Source: Sphingobium sp. 15-1
GTDB lineage: Bacteria; Pseudomonadota; Alphaproteobacteria; Sphingomonadales; Sphingomonadaceae
Direction of reading: 5' to 3'
Length of the DNA: 64,000 nucleotides
NCBI RefSeq assembly: GCF_013375535.1
Contig: NZ_JABXJG010000001.1
Location: 62,001-126,000 of the forward strand
The notes beneath the pieces are model-generated. The model was not told the origin of the DNA. It saw only the letters and a program-made list of their open reading frames with translations, and did no database searches. Position numbers and translations under genes: made by a program. Shown piece by piece: positions 1 to 8,675 of the stretch; the first letter of the stretch is position 1; the number at the start of each line of letters is the position of its first letter.

Positions 1-222
1 CAGTTGGTCGCCAACAGCTATGTCGGCTATCGGGTGCCGAGCTACACCATTCACCGCTTCATGGCCTCCTATCCGATCACGGAGAATCTGAAGGCGCAGG
101 TGAATGTGCAGAACTTCACCAATGAGAAATATGTGACGACGGTGCGCAACAACACCAACAATAGTTGGGCACAGCCGGCCCCGACCCGGTCGGCGGTGTT
201 CAGCCTCAACTATATGTTCTGA
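1..222 (+). CDS. TonB-dependent receptor, C-terminal fragment (cut by window edge)
   Basis: Open at the left window edge; the visible 73 codons are the last beta-strands of a TonB-dependent outer-membrane receptor. The reading contains the usual terminal pattern of alternating hydrophobic strands, the phrase VQNFTNEKY typical of siderophore-receptor barrels, and a C-terminal Phe (NYMF) as required for BAM-mediated insertion. A strong hairpin follows directly. With the tonB-like gene and a complete siderophore receptor downstream, a role in iron-chelate uptake is likely. The substrate cannot be judged from this fragment. Confidence 0.85.
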   Translation, partial: QLVANSYVGYRVPSYTIHRFMASYPITENLKAQVNVQNFTNEKYVTTVRNNTNNSWAQPAPTRSAVFSLNYMF

Positions 223-228
223 CCGGTC

Positions 229-280
229 CAGGGCATGTTCGATTTGCTGAACCGGAACATGCCCTGATGGTCTTTTGTTT
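229..280 (+). terminator. Rho-independent terminator after receptor fragment
   Basis: A perfect 12-bp inverted repeat (CAGGGCATGTTC at 229-240, GAACATGCCCTG at 255-266) with a 14-nt loop is followed by a T-rich tail (TCTTTTGTTTT), seven bases after the receptor stop codon. Confidence 0.8.
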
Positions 281-423
281 TCCGCGATTTCCTGACGGTC
301 AGATGGTCCGGCTTGAAATCGCTTCGGTCCCCCCGGCACTCGTCCCTTGCCGGGGGAAACGGGCGGGCGGCGATGCACTCCTCTCCTCCTCGGGTCGCCG
401 CCCGTCCGGTCCCTTCTTAAAGG

Positions 424-438
424 TGCGATTGATTCGCA
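424..438 (+). promoter_or_regulatory. candidate Fur box upstream of tonB-like gene
   Basis: TGCGATTGATTCGCA is a 15-nt near-palindrome (outer TGCGA/TCGCA perfect) with the 7-1-7 layout of Fur sites, 56 nt upstream of the TonB start. A related sequence occurs before the PepSY operon (8676-8690). Assignment to Fur is by pattern and iron context only. Confidence 0.45.
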
Positions 439-493
439 TTAGAGTTCTCGTTATGACCGGGCCTTCCCGGCACGGCCGCAAAGGGGATCTGGC

Positions 494-1252
494 ATGCTTC
501 GCGTAGCGGATAGATTTGGTGAAGAGGCGGTGGATGGCCCGTTCGTCTCGCCACCGGCAGCTCTGGCGCTTGTTTCCAGCGCGGCCATGCAACCCGGCGC
601 GCCGCCCGCCCGCTATGGAGCGCGGAGCGGGGTGAATGTGCCGGCGGTCGTTTTGATCGTGCTGCTTCACGCTGTCCTCATCGCCGCGCTGATCCAGGCC
701 CGGCAGCATGTGCAGCGCGTGCGGGAAACGCGCTTGTCGGTGGTGAACCTGCTGCCGCCCCCCCCTCCACCGGCGGCTGATACGCCGCCTCCGCCTTCGC
801 AACCGCAGATCGTCGCGCCGCCGCCGCTGGTGCAAGTGCCCGTGCCGCCCATGCCGACCGTGGCCACCACGCCGGAAAGCCTGCCGCCCGCGCCGACAGC
901 TCCCCCCGCGGCGATCTCCGCTCCGCCCGCTCCGCCGGCCGCATCGCCAGGCGCCAGCATCGTTCAGGGCGGCGACCTCGGCACGCAGATGGTCGCGGGC
1001 AAGCCGCCCCGCTATCCGATCGAAAGCCGCCGCAAGCGGGAGCAGGGCACGGTCGTCCTCGCGCTGACGCTGGGCCTCGACGGCGGGGTGGACAGTCTGG
1101 ACATCGCCCGGAGCAGCGGCTTCCCCCGGCTCGACAATGCGGCCCGCGACGCGGTGCGCGGCTGGCGCTGGAAGCCTGTGATGCGCGACGGGCAGGCCTT
1201 CCGCGTGAAAGGGGTCGTCGAAATCCCCTTCATTCTGCGCACCGACGGATAA
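494..1252 (+). CDS. TonB-family energy transducer
   Basis: 252-residue inner-membrane protein coupling proton-motive force to outer-membrane receptors. A single membrane segment spans about residues 49-68. It is followed by a long Pro-rich periplasmic spacer (about 88-155) and a C-terminal TonB domain (about 165-250) with the usual PxYP-type entry (PPRYPIESRRK) and a W-R-W-K-P turn. The ATG at 494 is preceded by AAGGGG at good spacing. An in-frame ATG at 587 would remove 31 residues but has no ribosome site. A Fur-like palindrome lies upstream and a siderophore receptor follows 116 nt downstream, so iron regulation is likely. The name TonB rests on the domain layout; which receptors it serves is unknown. 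Confidence 0.88.
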   Translation: MLRVADRFGEEAVDGPFVSPPAALALVSSAAMQPGAPPARYGARSGVNVPAVVLIVLLHAVLIAALIQARQHVQRVRETRLSVVNLLPPPPPPAADTPPPPSQPQIVAPPPLVQVPVPPMPTVATTPESLPPAPTAPPAAISAPPAPPAASPGASIVQGGDLGTQMVAGKPPRYPIESRRKREQGTVVLALTLGLDGGVDSLDIARSSGFPRLDNAARDAVRGWRWKPVMRDGQAFRVKGVVEIPFILRTDG

Positions 1253-1368
1253 AAAAGGGTCTGCCTTTTCCGCTTGCGCTGCTTTTGTTTCTCAATAGTG
1301 TTTGACTCTGCGAACGCGTCTCAATAACTGGGCCTCCAAAATAAGGCAAGAAAAGGGGACCGACCGCC

Positions 1369-3861
1369 ATGCAATCCGATAACCGCCGACGCTCGGCGCC
1401 CGCCTTTCTGGCGCTTGGCTGCGTCGGGGCCTTCGCCTCGAGTCCCGCTTTGGCGATCGACAAGGCGGACGAGGCGGCGGTCGACCAGCAGGCGGACGCA
1501 GGCCAGATCGTCGTCAACGGCCGCTACAATCAGGAAATCATCTCGCCCAAGGCGACCGCGCCGCTGATCAACACGCCCCGGTCGATCGCGATCGTCAGCG
1601 AAAATGTGATCAAGGACACGGGCTCCGCCACACTGGTCGAGGCGCTGCGCACCGTGCCGGGCATCACCTTCGGCGCGGCGGAGGGCGGCAATCCGATCGG
1701 GGACCGGCCTTTCATCCGTGGCTTCGACAGCCAGGGCAGCACCTATGTTGACGGCGTGCGCGATACCTCGGCCCAGTCGCGGGAAACCTTCGCGATCGAG
1801 CAGATCCAGGTGGTGCGCGGTTCCGACAGTTCGCTGGGCGGGCGCGGCAGCGCGGGCGGTTCGCTCAACATCATCACCAAGCTGCCCCGCGACCGCGATT
1901 TCGCCGCCATGGACCTGTCCTACGGCACCGCCGACTACAAGCGGATCACGGCGGACATCAATTACAAGCTGACCGACTCGGTCGCCTTCCGCGTGGCGGG
2001 CATGTGGCACGATCAGGACGTGGCCGGTCGCGACGCCATCTGGCAGAAGCGCTGGGGCGTGGCGCCTTCGCTCACCATCGGGATGAACTCTTCGACGCAG
2101 CTCACCTTGTCCTGGTATCATCTCGATACGGACGAGCTGCCCGACAGCGGCATTCCCTACACCTATGTCTGCTCGACCACGACCTGCAACGCGCCGACCG
2201 GCTTCACCTTTTCGGAGCCGGCGATCGGGGATGTGACGCTGGCCAATGGCGCGACCGGCCATGTCGACCGCGACACTTTCTACGGTCTGAAGAACCGCGA
2301 TTTCCGCAAGAGCAAGACGGACCAGTTCACCGTCCGCGCCCAACATGATTTCGGCGGCGTGACGCTGCGCAACACGGTGCGCTACAGCCACAACAACCAG
2401 GCCTATATCTATACCCAGCCCGACGACAGCCTGGGCAATGTCTATAATAACGGCCTGGTGTGGCGCCGCGCCAACAGCCGCTACGGCTATGTCGACACGC
2501 TGACCAACCAGACCGACCTGTTCGGCAAGTTCAACACCGGCGGCATCGAGCACAGCTTCGCCGCCGGCGTCGAATTTTCCTGGGAAAAGGCGCGGCGCGG
2601 TTCCTATGTCACCCGCGGCCTGCTCAACACCAGCGGCAATAATGTGGGGAGCGAGGCGCTGACGACCGGAGGGACTCAGGGCGCCTCCACCCGTTGTTCC
2701 GCCGCAGCCCAGTTGCGCTATAATTGCACCAGCCTGTTCGCGCCCAATCCGGCCGATCCCTGGGTCAACTATGCCAATGAAACCTCCCCGGTTCCGGCGG
2801 CGATCTCCAGGACTCTGCCAATCGCGGAAACGCAGACCGACGCCGATACGCAATCGGCCTATCTGTTCGATTCGATCACGCTGACGCCCTGGCTGATCGC
2901 CAATCTCGGCCTGCGTTTCGACAGCTTCAAATCCTCGGTCCTGCCCGGTCAGCCGATCGCGGCGACCCAGAGCTTCCGCCTGACGCGGGAGGACGATATC
3001 TGGAACTGGCAGGCGGGGCTGGTGGCCAAGCCGACACCGAACACCAGCATCTACGCCTCCTATTCCACCGCCGCCACGCCGCCGAACAGCCTGGTGGGCG
3101 AGGGGCAGGAAGGCAACAGCTTCGGCACGGTCAACAATGCGGCGGGCGTCGACGCGCTGAAGACCGAGCGGACCAAAAGCTACGAGGTCGGCGCCAAGGC
3201 GGACCTGTTCAATTCCCGCCTGTCGCTGAACGTCGCGCTGTTCCGGACTGAGACGAAGAACGCCCGCGTCACTGGCCCGAACAATACGGTTAAGTTCGTC
3301 GGTGAGCGTTGGATCAAGGGTGTGGAACTGGGCTTCAACGGCGAAATCCTGCCCAAGTGGAGCGTCTTTGGCGGCTATACCTATATGGACGCCAAGATTG
3401 TCGACGGAGGTTTCACAGCGCTGACGGCGGCGGCGGTCGGCGCTCAGGCGGCCAAGACGGTGCTGGTGCAGTCCGTCAACACCGGCCGCCAGTTCCCGCA
3501 GACCGCCAAGCACAGCTTCTCGCTCTGGACCAATGTCGAAGTGCTGCCCAAGCTGAATGTCGGCGGCGGCGCCTTCTATATGAGCCGGGTGTTTGGTGGC
3601 TATGCTGACAACCGCACCGCGACGCAGAATAGCTCAGGCATAGTGACCGTCAGCCCCGCGAGCAGGATCATCGCCCGGTCGGTGCCGAGCTACTGGCGCT
3701 TCGACGCCCGCGCCAGCTATGAATTCAGCGACAAGGTAGGCCTCAGCGTCAATGTCCAGAACCTGACGGACAAGCTCTATTTCAGCCAGGCCTTCTCCAA
3801 CCATTATGCGACCATGGCGGCGGGACGGTCGGCCTTCGCGACGCTCAGCGTCAAATATTGA
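1369..3861 (+). CDS. TonB-dependent siderophore receptor (catecholate/Fiu-like)
   Basis: 830-residue outer-membrane receptor with an N-terminal signal peptide ending near SSPALA. It has a TonB-box-like segment (GQIVVNGR), a plug domain with NTPRSIAIVSENVI and the VVRGSDSSLGGRGSAGG loop, and a 22-strand barrel ending in an aromatic residue (TLSVKY). The plug wording NTPRSI fits the siderophore-receptor branch (Fiu/FhuE-like). It leads an operon: its stop overlaps the start of the Sel1 protein by one base, which in turn overlaps a PiuC-type hydroxylase. That trio (receptor, Sel1/TPR, PKHD hydroxylase) is a recurrent iron-acquisition arrangement. The upstream gap holds only a weak Fur-like sequence (TGCGAACGCGTCTCA near 1310). 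Confidence 0.92.
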   Translation: MQSDNRRRSAPAFLALGCVGAFASSPALAIDKADEAAVDQQADAGQIVVNGRYNQEIISPKATAPLINTPRSIAIVSENVIKDTGSATLVEALRTVPGITFGAAEGGNPIGDRPFIRGFDSQGSTYVDGVRDTSAQSRETFAIEQIQVVRGSDSSLGGRGSAGGSLNIITKLPRDRDFAAMDLSYGTADYKRITADINYKLTDSVAFRVAGMWHDQDVAGRDAIWQKRWGVAPSLTIGMNSSTQLTLSWYHLDTDELPDSGIPYTYVCSTTTCNAPTGFTFSEPAIGDVTLANGATGHVDRDTFYGLKNRDFRKSKTDQFTVRAQHDFGGVTLRNTVRYSHNNQAYIYTQPDDSLGNVYNNGLVWRRANSRYGYVDTLTNQTDLFGKFNTGGIEHSFAAGVEFSWEKARRGSYVTRGLLNTSGNNVGSEALTTGGTQGASTRCSAAAQLRYNCTSLFAPNPADPWVNYANETSPVPAAISRTLPIAETQTDADTQSAYLFDSITLTPWLIANLGLRFDSFKSSVLPGQPIAATQSFRLTREDDIWNWQAGLVAKPTPNTSIYASYSTAATPPNSLVGEGQEGNSFGTVNNAAGVDALKTERTKSYEVGAKADLFNSRLSLNVALFRTETKNARVTGPNNTVKFVGERWIKGVELGFNGEILPKWSVFGGYTYMDAKIVDGGFTALTAAAVGAQAAKTVLVQSVNTGRQFPQTAKHSFSLWTNVEVLPKLNVGGGAFYMSRVFGGYADNRTATQNSSGIVTVSPASRIIARSVPSYWRFDARASYEFSDKVGLSVNVQNLTDKLYFSQAFSNHYATMAAGRSAFATLSVKY

Positions 3862-4613
3862 TGGCGCAAGCGTCCCCGCCTTCGCTGGCCGATCTGAGCG
3901 TCATGAGCGCACAGGCGCTCGCGGCGCGGCTGGCAGGGCCGGGGGCGGATCGCGCTGCGCTGATCCGCGTGGCGGCGGAGGGCGGCATCGCCCAGGCGCA
4001 ACTGCTGCTCGGGCAGATGCTGCTGGACGGGGTCGAGCTGCCCGCCGATCCGCGAGCCGCTTTCGGCTGGTTCAACCGGGCGGCGGCCCAACATGACATG
4101 TTCGCGCTCAACATGGTCGGGCGTTGCTATGAGCTGGGCTGGGGCGTCGCCATCGATCTGGATCGCGCCGCCGAATGCTATCGGGTCGCGGCCGGGCAGG
4201 GGCTGGCCGAGGCGATGTATAATTATGCGACGCGCCTCGCTCTGGCGGAGGAGCATGATGCGGCGCTGGACTGGTTCCGGCGTGCGGCGGGCGATCCGGG
4301 GCTGATCGGGGCGAAGGCAGCCAATTATATCGGCAGCTTTTACGAGGACGGCTGGTCCGTCGCGGCGGACCGGGTGGAAGCACTGCGCCATTATCGGATC
4401 GCGGCCGAGGGCGGAGATTTTCGCGGCCAGTTCAATCTCGCGCGGTTGCTGGCGGAAGATGGCGCGACGGATGAGGCGCTGCGCTGGCTCCGTCGGGTGC
4501 GGGAGACGGCGACGCCTGCCTTCATGGAGAAGGCGGCCGACTATCTGCGCCATTCATCATTGCAGCGGGCGGGGCTGGCCGCTCTGCTGGGACAGGAGTT
4601 GCCGACATGCTGA
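3861..4613 (+). CDS. Sel1/tetratricopeptide-repeat protein
   Basis: 250-residue soluble protein built of Sel1-like repeats: recurrent A-x2-G-x2-x-A-Q-x2-L-G-x2-L and A-x2-W-F-x2-A-A units (for example [12 protein letters not shown] and [12 protein letters not shown]). Such proteins act as protein-protein adaptors. No signal peptide is evident. The ATG at 3861 overlaps the receptor stop (TGATG), so translation is probably coupled; the TTG three bases earlier is a less likely start. It overlaps the next gene by seven bases. Its partner is unknown, but the fixed order receptor-Sel1-PiuC suggests a function tied to siderophore uptake or iron release. Confidence 0.85.
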   Translation: MAQASPPSLADLSVMSAQALAARLAGPGADRAALIRVAAEGGIAQAQLLLGQMLLDGVELPADPRAAFGWFNRAAAQHDMFALNMVGRCYELGWGVAIDLDRAAECYRVAAGQGLAEAMYNYATRLALAEEHDAALDWFRRAAGDPGLIGAKAANYIGSFYEDGWSVAADRVEALRHYRIAAEGGDFRGQFNLARLLAEDGATDEALRWLRRVRETATPAFMEKAADYLRHSSLQRAGLAALLGQELPTC

Positions 4614-5290
4614 CCGTCATTCCCGAACTGCTGGATGCCGAGACCGTGCAGCGCGTGCGGGCGCTGATCGACGCGGCGGAGTGGGTTGACGGCAATGTCA
4701 CCTCCGGCCATCAATCGGCCCTGGCCAAGCGCAACCTGCAACTGCCCGAAGACTGCGCCGAAGCGAGGCAGGCGGGACAGATTGTGCTGGATGCGCTGGG
4801 CCGCTCGCCTTTGTTCATTGCGGCGGCCTTGCCGCTCAAGGTCTTTCCGCCGCTGTTCAACAGCTATGCGGGCGGGCAGGCCTTCGGCACCCATGTCGAC
4901 AATGCGGTGCGGATTCAGGCGGGGACCGGCTTTCGTGTGCGGTCGGACCTGTCGATCACCATCTTTCTGGAGGAGCCGGAAAGCTATGATGGCGGCGAGC
5001 TGACGGTCGAGACCAATTTCGGCGTGCAGCGGGTGAAGCTGGCTGCGGGACATGCGGTGCTCTATCCGTCATCCTCGCTGCATAGGGTGGAGCCGGTAAC
5101 GCGCGGGCGGCGGGTGGCGAGCTTCTTCTGGCTCCAGTCGATGGTGCGGGACGATGCGGCGCGGCAGATGTTGTTCGATCTCGACAGCAGCATCCAGCAA
5201 CTGGCGGGGGAGTTGGGGCATGACCATGCGCAGGTCATTCGGCTGACGGGCGTATATCATAATCTGCTGCGGCGCTGGGCCGACGCCTGA
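4607..5290 (+). CDS. Fe(II)/2-oxoglutarate-dependent PKHD-type hydroxylase (PiuC/YbiX-like)
   Basis: 227-residue member of the PKHD-type prolyl/lysyl hydroxylase family, same length as E. coli YbiX (226). The iron facial triad is visible as H96-x-D98 (GTHVDN) and H159 (SSSLHR). R169 ([10 protein letters not shown]) is placed to bind 2-oxoglutarate. The N-terminal half contains the family signature [13 protein letters not shown]. The start ATG at 4607 has an AGGAG ribosome site inside the end of the upstream Sel1 gene. PiuC homologues are found next to siderophore receptors and are iron-regulated; the protein or siderophore substrate is not established. Confidence 0.92.
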   Translation: MLTVIPELLDAETVQRVRALIDAAEWVDGNVTSGHQSALAKRNLQLPEDCAEARQAGQIVLDALGRSPLFIAAALPLKVFPPLFNSYAGGQAFGTHVDNAVRIQAGTGFRVRSDLSITIFLEEPESYDGGELTVETNFGVQRVKLAAGHAVLYPSSSLHRVEPVTRGRRVASFFWLQSMVRDDAARQMLFDLDSSIQQLAGELGHDHAQVIRLTGVYHNLLRRWADA

Positions 5291-5322
5291 TTTTGGCCAG
5301 TTGCGGCCGGTAAGCGCGCCGT

Positions 5323-5405
5323 ACTCCTGCGAAGGCAGGGCCCCAGTTCAGGCGGAGCGATGATTCACTAAGGGCAGGACTGGGCTCCTGCCTTCGCAGG
5401 AGCAC
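5323..5405. repeat. palindromic intergenic repeat, family A (copy 1)
   Basis: Imperfect inverted repeat with CTCCTGCGAAGGCAGG on the left and CCTGCCTTCGCAGGAG on the right around a GGGCCC..GGGC core. It lies between the convergent PiuC-type and ApbE genes. Related copies lie at 7354-7419 and 15337-15427. It could act as a terminator hairpin for both genes. Confidence 0.7.
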
Positions 5406-5443
5406 GGTCTACTGCAAGGAAGGCAACCGGTCCGCTCCCCCAG

Positions 5444-6316
5444 TCACTCCAGCATCACCGCCAGCGCTGGTGTCATATATTCCTGCCCCCCTGTTTCCGT
5501 CCGCCGGATCAGGTACGCAGCGATGCCTTGGCGGGTGGCGAGGGCCATGCCCCGATCCTGGCCGAGAATGGTGATCGCGGTGGCCCACGCGTCAGCCAGC
5601 ATGGCACTTTCGTGGAGGACGGTGACGGAGGCGACGTCGTTCGCGATGGGCGCGCCGGTCGACGGGTCCATGCTGTGGGAAAGGCGAGTGCCGCCTTCCT
5701 CGCGGAAGCGGCGATAGTCGCCGGAGGTAGCGACCGACAGGCCGCACAGTGCGATGCGCAGCATGGGAAGCGACAGGCCGGGAGGCGCCTCCACATCGAC
5801 CCACCATGGCTGGAGGTCGGGTTTGACGCCATGCCCCCGCAGTTCGCCGCCAATCTCGATGAGGAAATGCGCCGCGCCATGGTCTTGCAGCGCCGCCGCC
5901 ACCGCATCCACCGCGAAGCCCTTGGCGATGCCGGAAAAGTCCAGCGTCACATCGGCGGTGCGGCGGGCACGGTCGTCCTCGATCTCGATGGCGGTCCAGG
6001 GTGAGGAGTGGTTGGGCGCGGTGGACAGGCCTGTGAGGCCCTCGGGGCCGAAACCCCATGTCGCGACGAGACGGCCTATCGCGGGATCGAACGCGCCGCC
6101 CGAAAGCCGCGCCATGTCCAGTCCCGCGCGCAGTACCGTCAGCATGTCGGCGGGGAGGGACATCCATTGGCCGACCGGCGCGGCGTTGAAGCGGCTGATG
6201 GCGGAGTCCGTTTCCCAATTGCTCATCTGCGCGATGACGCGGTTCAGCACTGCCTTGATCGCCGCCGCGCTGCCCGGCGGCGCATCGACGATGCGGGCCG
6301 ACCAGCTTGTGCCCAT
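5444..6316 (-). CDS. apbE: FAD:protein FMN transferase (ApbE family)
   Basis: 290 residues from the first ATG. The enzyme covalently attaches FMN, taken from FAD, to a Thr in the D-G-x-[S/T]-G-A-T motif of target flavoproteins. Visible family features are the N-terminal MGTSWS, the LDFSGIAKGFAVDA segment, IEIGGELRGHG, DPSTGAPI and the Mg-binding ADAWATA near the C-terminus. It is the last gene of a PepSY/DUF2271/DUF4198/ApbE operon whose DUF2271 member carries a matching flavinylation motif. Family-like coding (GGPT before MGTS) continues about 34 codons upstream in the same frame without an ATG, GTG or TTG, so a CTG start overlapping the DUF4198 gene is possible. No lipoprotein or other export signal is visible, which is odd for a periplasmic target. 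Confidence 0.9.
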   Translation of the reverse strand: MGTSWSARIVDAPPGSAAAIKAVLNRVIAQMSNWETDSAISRFNAAPVGQWMSLPADMLTVLRAGLDMARLSGGAFDPAIGRLVATWGFGPEGLTGLSTAPNHSSPWTAIEIEDDRARRTADVTLDFSGIAKGFAVDAVAAALQDHGAAHFLIEIGGELRGHGVKPDLQPWWVDVEAPPGLSLPMLRIALCGLSVATSGDYRRFREEGGTRLSHSMDPSTGAPIANDVASVTVLHESAMLADAWATAITILGQDRGMALATRQGIAAYLIRRTETGGQEYMTPALAVMLE

Positions 6317-6417
6317 GGTCGGCCCGCCAAAATCGCTGATCCGGCCCAGCCCGCCCCGTAACGCGAAGGCGTCGGGCGACAGGCCAGGCGGGATGGCGAT
6401 GCGGATGGGAGTTGCGC

Positions 6418-7314
6418 TCAGCCCTGCACCTCGATCGTCATGGCATAGGTGGCGCGATCCTGCGGCGGACCCATGAGGCGGGGACCGCCTTCGCTTGGCG
6501 GTCCGCCCTGGCCCTGCGGATTGCCCGCGCCCAGTGCACCGCCGGGGCCTTCACCCGGACCACGTCGCCCGCCGGTGCCCAGACTGACCCAGTACATGCC
6601 CGCTTCCGGCCAGGTGAAGGTGACCTTGCCCTGCGCGTCGGTCTTGGCGTTCATCTGCTTCAGGTCGGCGCGGTAGCGAATGCCGCCGGGGATCGCGACG
6701 ACGTCCAGCCCCGCGGCGGGCTTGCCGTTCAGCAGGAACTGGAAGGTCGCCGCTTCGCCCACGGCAAGGTCGTTCGGATGGGTGACGGGGACCATCTCCA
6801 GCCCCTTGCCGGTCGTGGCGAAGACCTTGCGGTCCGGCTCGCCCGCCGTCACGAAGGTTTCGATGCGGGTGGTCGCCGTGGCGGTCTGCACATCCGTAGC
6901 GCCCTGCGGCACGGCGGTCGCCAGCGTGGCGGCGGTGGTGCCGCGCGGCAGCATCTTGCGCTCGCCGTTCAGCATGTAGCTGCCCATCAGCATCTCGTTG
7001 ACGATGGCGATCCTGTAGGTGCCCTTCGCCTTGATGCCGAGGTCGAAGGTCTGACGCAGCTTGCCGACGGTGCGGTTCTCGACCTGCGCCGTGCTGCCGT
7101 CAGGGGCAGTGACGACCGGCTGCCAGTCCTGGCCGGGATGGTCGAAATAATAGAGGTCGCTGGAAATGGCGGCGTCTACCGTCAGCCATTCATTGCCGGA
7201 GCCTGCGAACATGGTTTCGGAGGGCAGCATCCAGGGACGCGCCGCCCCCGCCATTTGCGGCAGGGCAATGGCGGCGGTGGCGGCGAGCAACAGCAGCTTG
7301 CGGAATTTGGTCAT
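6418..7314 (-). CDS. DUF4198 domain-containing periplasmic protein
   Basis: 298-residue exported protein with a cleavable signal peptide (hydrophobic LLLLAATAAIALP ending at MAGAA). The first mature residues RPWMLPSETMFAG match the DUF4198 / NikM-like metal-uptake family start (H/R-x-x-W-L-P). A C-terminal beta domain (AQGKVTFTWPEAGMYWVSL) is followed by a Gly/Pro-rich low-complexity stretch (about 250-280) before the last strand. It sits between DUF2271 and ApbE in a minus-strand operon with a PepSY membrane protein. Families of this type accompany iron or other metal uptake and flavin-based electron transfer; its own role is unknown. Confidence 0.82.
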   Translation of the reverse strand: MTKFRKLLLLAATAAIALPQMAGAARPWMLPSETMFAGSGNEWLTVDAAISSDLYYFDHPGQDWQPVVTAPDGSTAQVENRTVGKLRQTFDLGIKAKGTYRIAIVNEMLMGSYMLNGERKMLPRGTTAATLATAVPQGATDVQTATATTRIETFVTAGEPDRKVFATTGKGLEMVPVTHPNDLAVGEAATFQFLLNGKPAAGLDVVAIPGGIRYRADLKQMNAKTDAQGKVTFTWPEAGMYWVSLGTGGRRGPGEGPGGALGAGNPQGQGGPPSEGGPRLMGPPQDRATYAMTIEVQG

Positions 7315-7353
7315 GGCTTATCCCCTGTTTGGGTGCGTTTTGTTTGCTCTTCC

Positions 7354-7419
7354 GTGCTCACGCGAAGGCAGGAGCCCAGTTCCACCGTCTGGTCTGGGTT
7401 CCTGCCTGCGCAGGAACAC
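7354..7419. repeat. palindromic intergenic repeat, family A (copy 2)
   Basis: GCGAAGGCAGGAGCCCAG ... CTGGGTTCCTGCCTGCGCAGGAAC forms an inverted repeat related to 5323-5405. It lies inside the minus-strand operon, in the 125-nt gap between the DUF2271 and DUF4198 genes, where it may tune downstream expression or stabilise mRNA. Confidence 0.7.
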
Positions 7420-7439
7420 GGGGGAGAGTTGGATTGGCC

Positions 7440-7970
7440 CTAGCGCGACAGCACGGCGCTGACCGCACCCAGTTCGAACTGGCCGGTGGCGCTGCCCTTG
7501 CCCCCTGCGGCGGTCACGTTGAGCGGCACGCGCACGACTTCACGGCCGCCATTTTCGCGGGCGGCTTCGACCACCACCATATATTTGCCGGGCGTCAGCG
7601 TCGGCATGCCGCCCTTGCCGGCGGTGAAGCTGAGCTTATGCGTGCCGGGCGCGCGGGTCGCGCCGGATATGCCGTCGGCGGGCAGGGTCAGCGAGCGGCC
7701 GGAGGCGCGCCACCACATGCGGATGTCGCGCAGCCATTTGGCGCCGCCATTGTTGCGCTTGTCGACATCGTAGAGGACCGACAGGGTGCGGGCCGGCGCG
7801 CCCTCCTTCTCCAGCCAGATCGCCACATAGGGGCGGTGATATTCGGCCACTGACAGGCGCGGCAGGGTGAGGGTGACGTCCAGCGTCTGCGCGCTGGCGG
7901 GCGCGGCGAGGGCGCTGGCGGCGCTCAAGGCCGCGCCGCCGGTCAGGACGATCTTGTGGCTGATCTGCAT
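7440..7970 (-). CDS. DUF2271 protein, predicted ApbE-flavinylated periplasmic flavoprotein
   Basis: 176 residues with an N-terminal signal peptide (ending ALAAPASAQ) and a DUF2271 beta-rich domain (PRPYVAIWLE-like strand, WLRDIRMWW, PGKYMVVVEAARE). Residues 99-105 read DGISGAT, exactly the D-G-x-[S/T]-G-A-T consensus that ApbE enzymes modify; the acceptor would be Thr105. The apbE gene is three genes downstream in the same direction. The neighbour upstream is a PepSY membrane protein, 16 nt away. Inference: a periplasmic FMN-carrying electron carrier reduced through the PepSY membrane protein. Domain assignment is by recalled family pattern; the motif is seen directly. Confidence 0.85.
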   Translation of the reverse strand: MQISHKIVLTGGAALSAASALAAPASAQTLDVTLTLPRLSVAEYHRPYVAIWLEKEGAPARTLSVLYDVDKRNNGGAKWLRDIRMWWRASGRSLTLPADGISGATRAPGTHKLSFTAGKGGMPTLTPGKYMVVVEAARENGGREVVRVPLNVTAAGGKGSATGQFELGAVSAVLSR

Positions 7971-7986
7971 GAGGCGAAAATTCCCC

Positions 7987-8673
7987 TTAATGGATGAAGA
8001 TGATGGCGAGGACCGCCGGGATGGCGAGGCCCATGGCGACCAGCGGCCAAGTGGTCGGCCGCTTCCTGGCGTGGAGCCAGAGCAGCAGCAGGCCGGTCAG
8101 CGCGAAGAGGAAACAGGCGACGGCGAAGATGTCGATGAACCATTTCCACACATTGCCCGCGTTGCGGCCCTTGTGCAGATCGTTCAAATAGCTGATCCAG
8201 CCCCGGCTGGTCGCTTCGCTGGTGACTTCGCCGCTGTGCCGGTCGATCGACACCCAGCCGTCGCCGCCGGGGCGGGGAAGGGCGAGATAGACCTCATCCG
8301 CCGACCATTCCGCTTCGCCCTTGCCGTTCTGGCCCATCTGCTTTTCCACCCATGTAGCGATGGGGGCGGGGAGCGGCTTCTTGGCGTCCGGCGTGTTATC
8401 CGGCGCGACCTGCTTCAGCAACGCGGGCGGTAGGGTGGCGGATTGGGTGACGGTCTGCGGCGACCCCTCCACATCGGCTGCATGGTTCAATGTGATGCCG
8501 GTGAAGGCGAACAGCAGCAGGCCGATCAGGCTGATGGCGGAACTCACCCAATGCCAGGTGTGAAGCTGTTTCAGCCAAAAGGCCTTGGGGCTCTTCTTCT
8601 TGTTCGGCTGAGCGCGGGCGGGAGCGTGCATCGGGAGCGGGACGAGTCCTGTATGGGATAAGGTCGGTTGCAT
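7987..8673 (-). CDS. PepSY-associated transmembrane protein
   Basis: 228-residue integral membrane protein. TM1 lies about residues 43-62 after a cytoplasmic KKK cluster and the His-rich QLHTWHW. A periplasmic PepSY-like domain (about 65-165) includes EVYLALPRPGGDGWVSIDRHSGEV. TM2 is about 178-200 (WFIDIFAVACFLFALTG) and TM3 about 209-227. His residues at the membrane borders (HTWHW, TLNH, NDLHKGR) are placed as in haem-binding PepSY_TM reductases. The ATG at 8673 is taken; ATG 8631 is an alternative. It heads the operon to ApbE, and a Fur-like palindrome lies immediately upstream, consistent with an iron-repressed ferric or flavin reductase system. Confidence 0.82.
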   Translation of the reverse strand: MQPTLSHTGLVPLPMHAPARAQPNKKKSPKAFWLKQLHTWHWVSSAISLIGLLLFAFTGITLNHAADVEGSPQTVTQSATLPPALLKQVAPDNTPDAKKPLPAPIATWVEKQMGQNGKGEAEWSADEVYLALPRPGGDGWVSIDRHSGEVTSEATSRGWISYLNDLHKGRNAGNVWKWFIDIFAVACFLFALTGLLLLWLHARKRPTTWPLVAMGLAIPAVLAIIFIH

Positions 8674-8675
8674 AA

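Noticed and set aside
760..920. Pro/Ala-rich low-complexity DNA as a possible tandem repeat locus
   Set aside because: It is the periplasmic Pro-rich spacer of the TonB-like protein.
1321..3513. 730-codon open frame antisense to the siderophore receptor
   Set aside because: Arg/Gly/Asp-rich composition with no domain, exactly mirroring the receptor's high-GC codons; it is a shadow frame.
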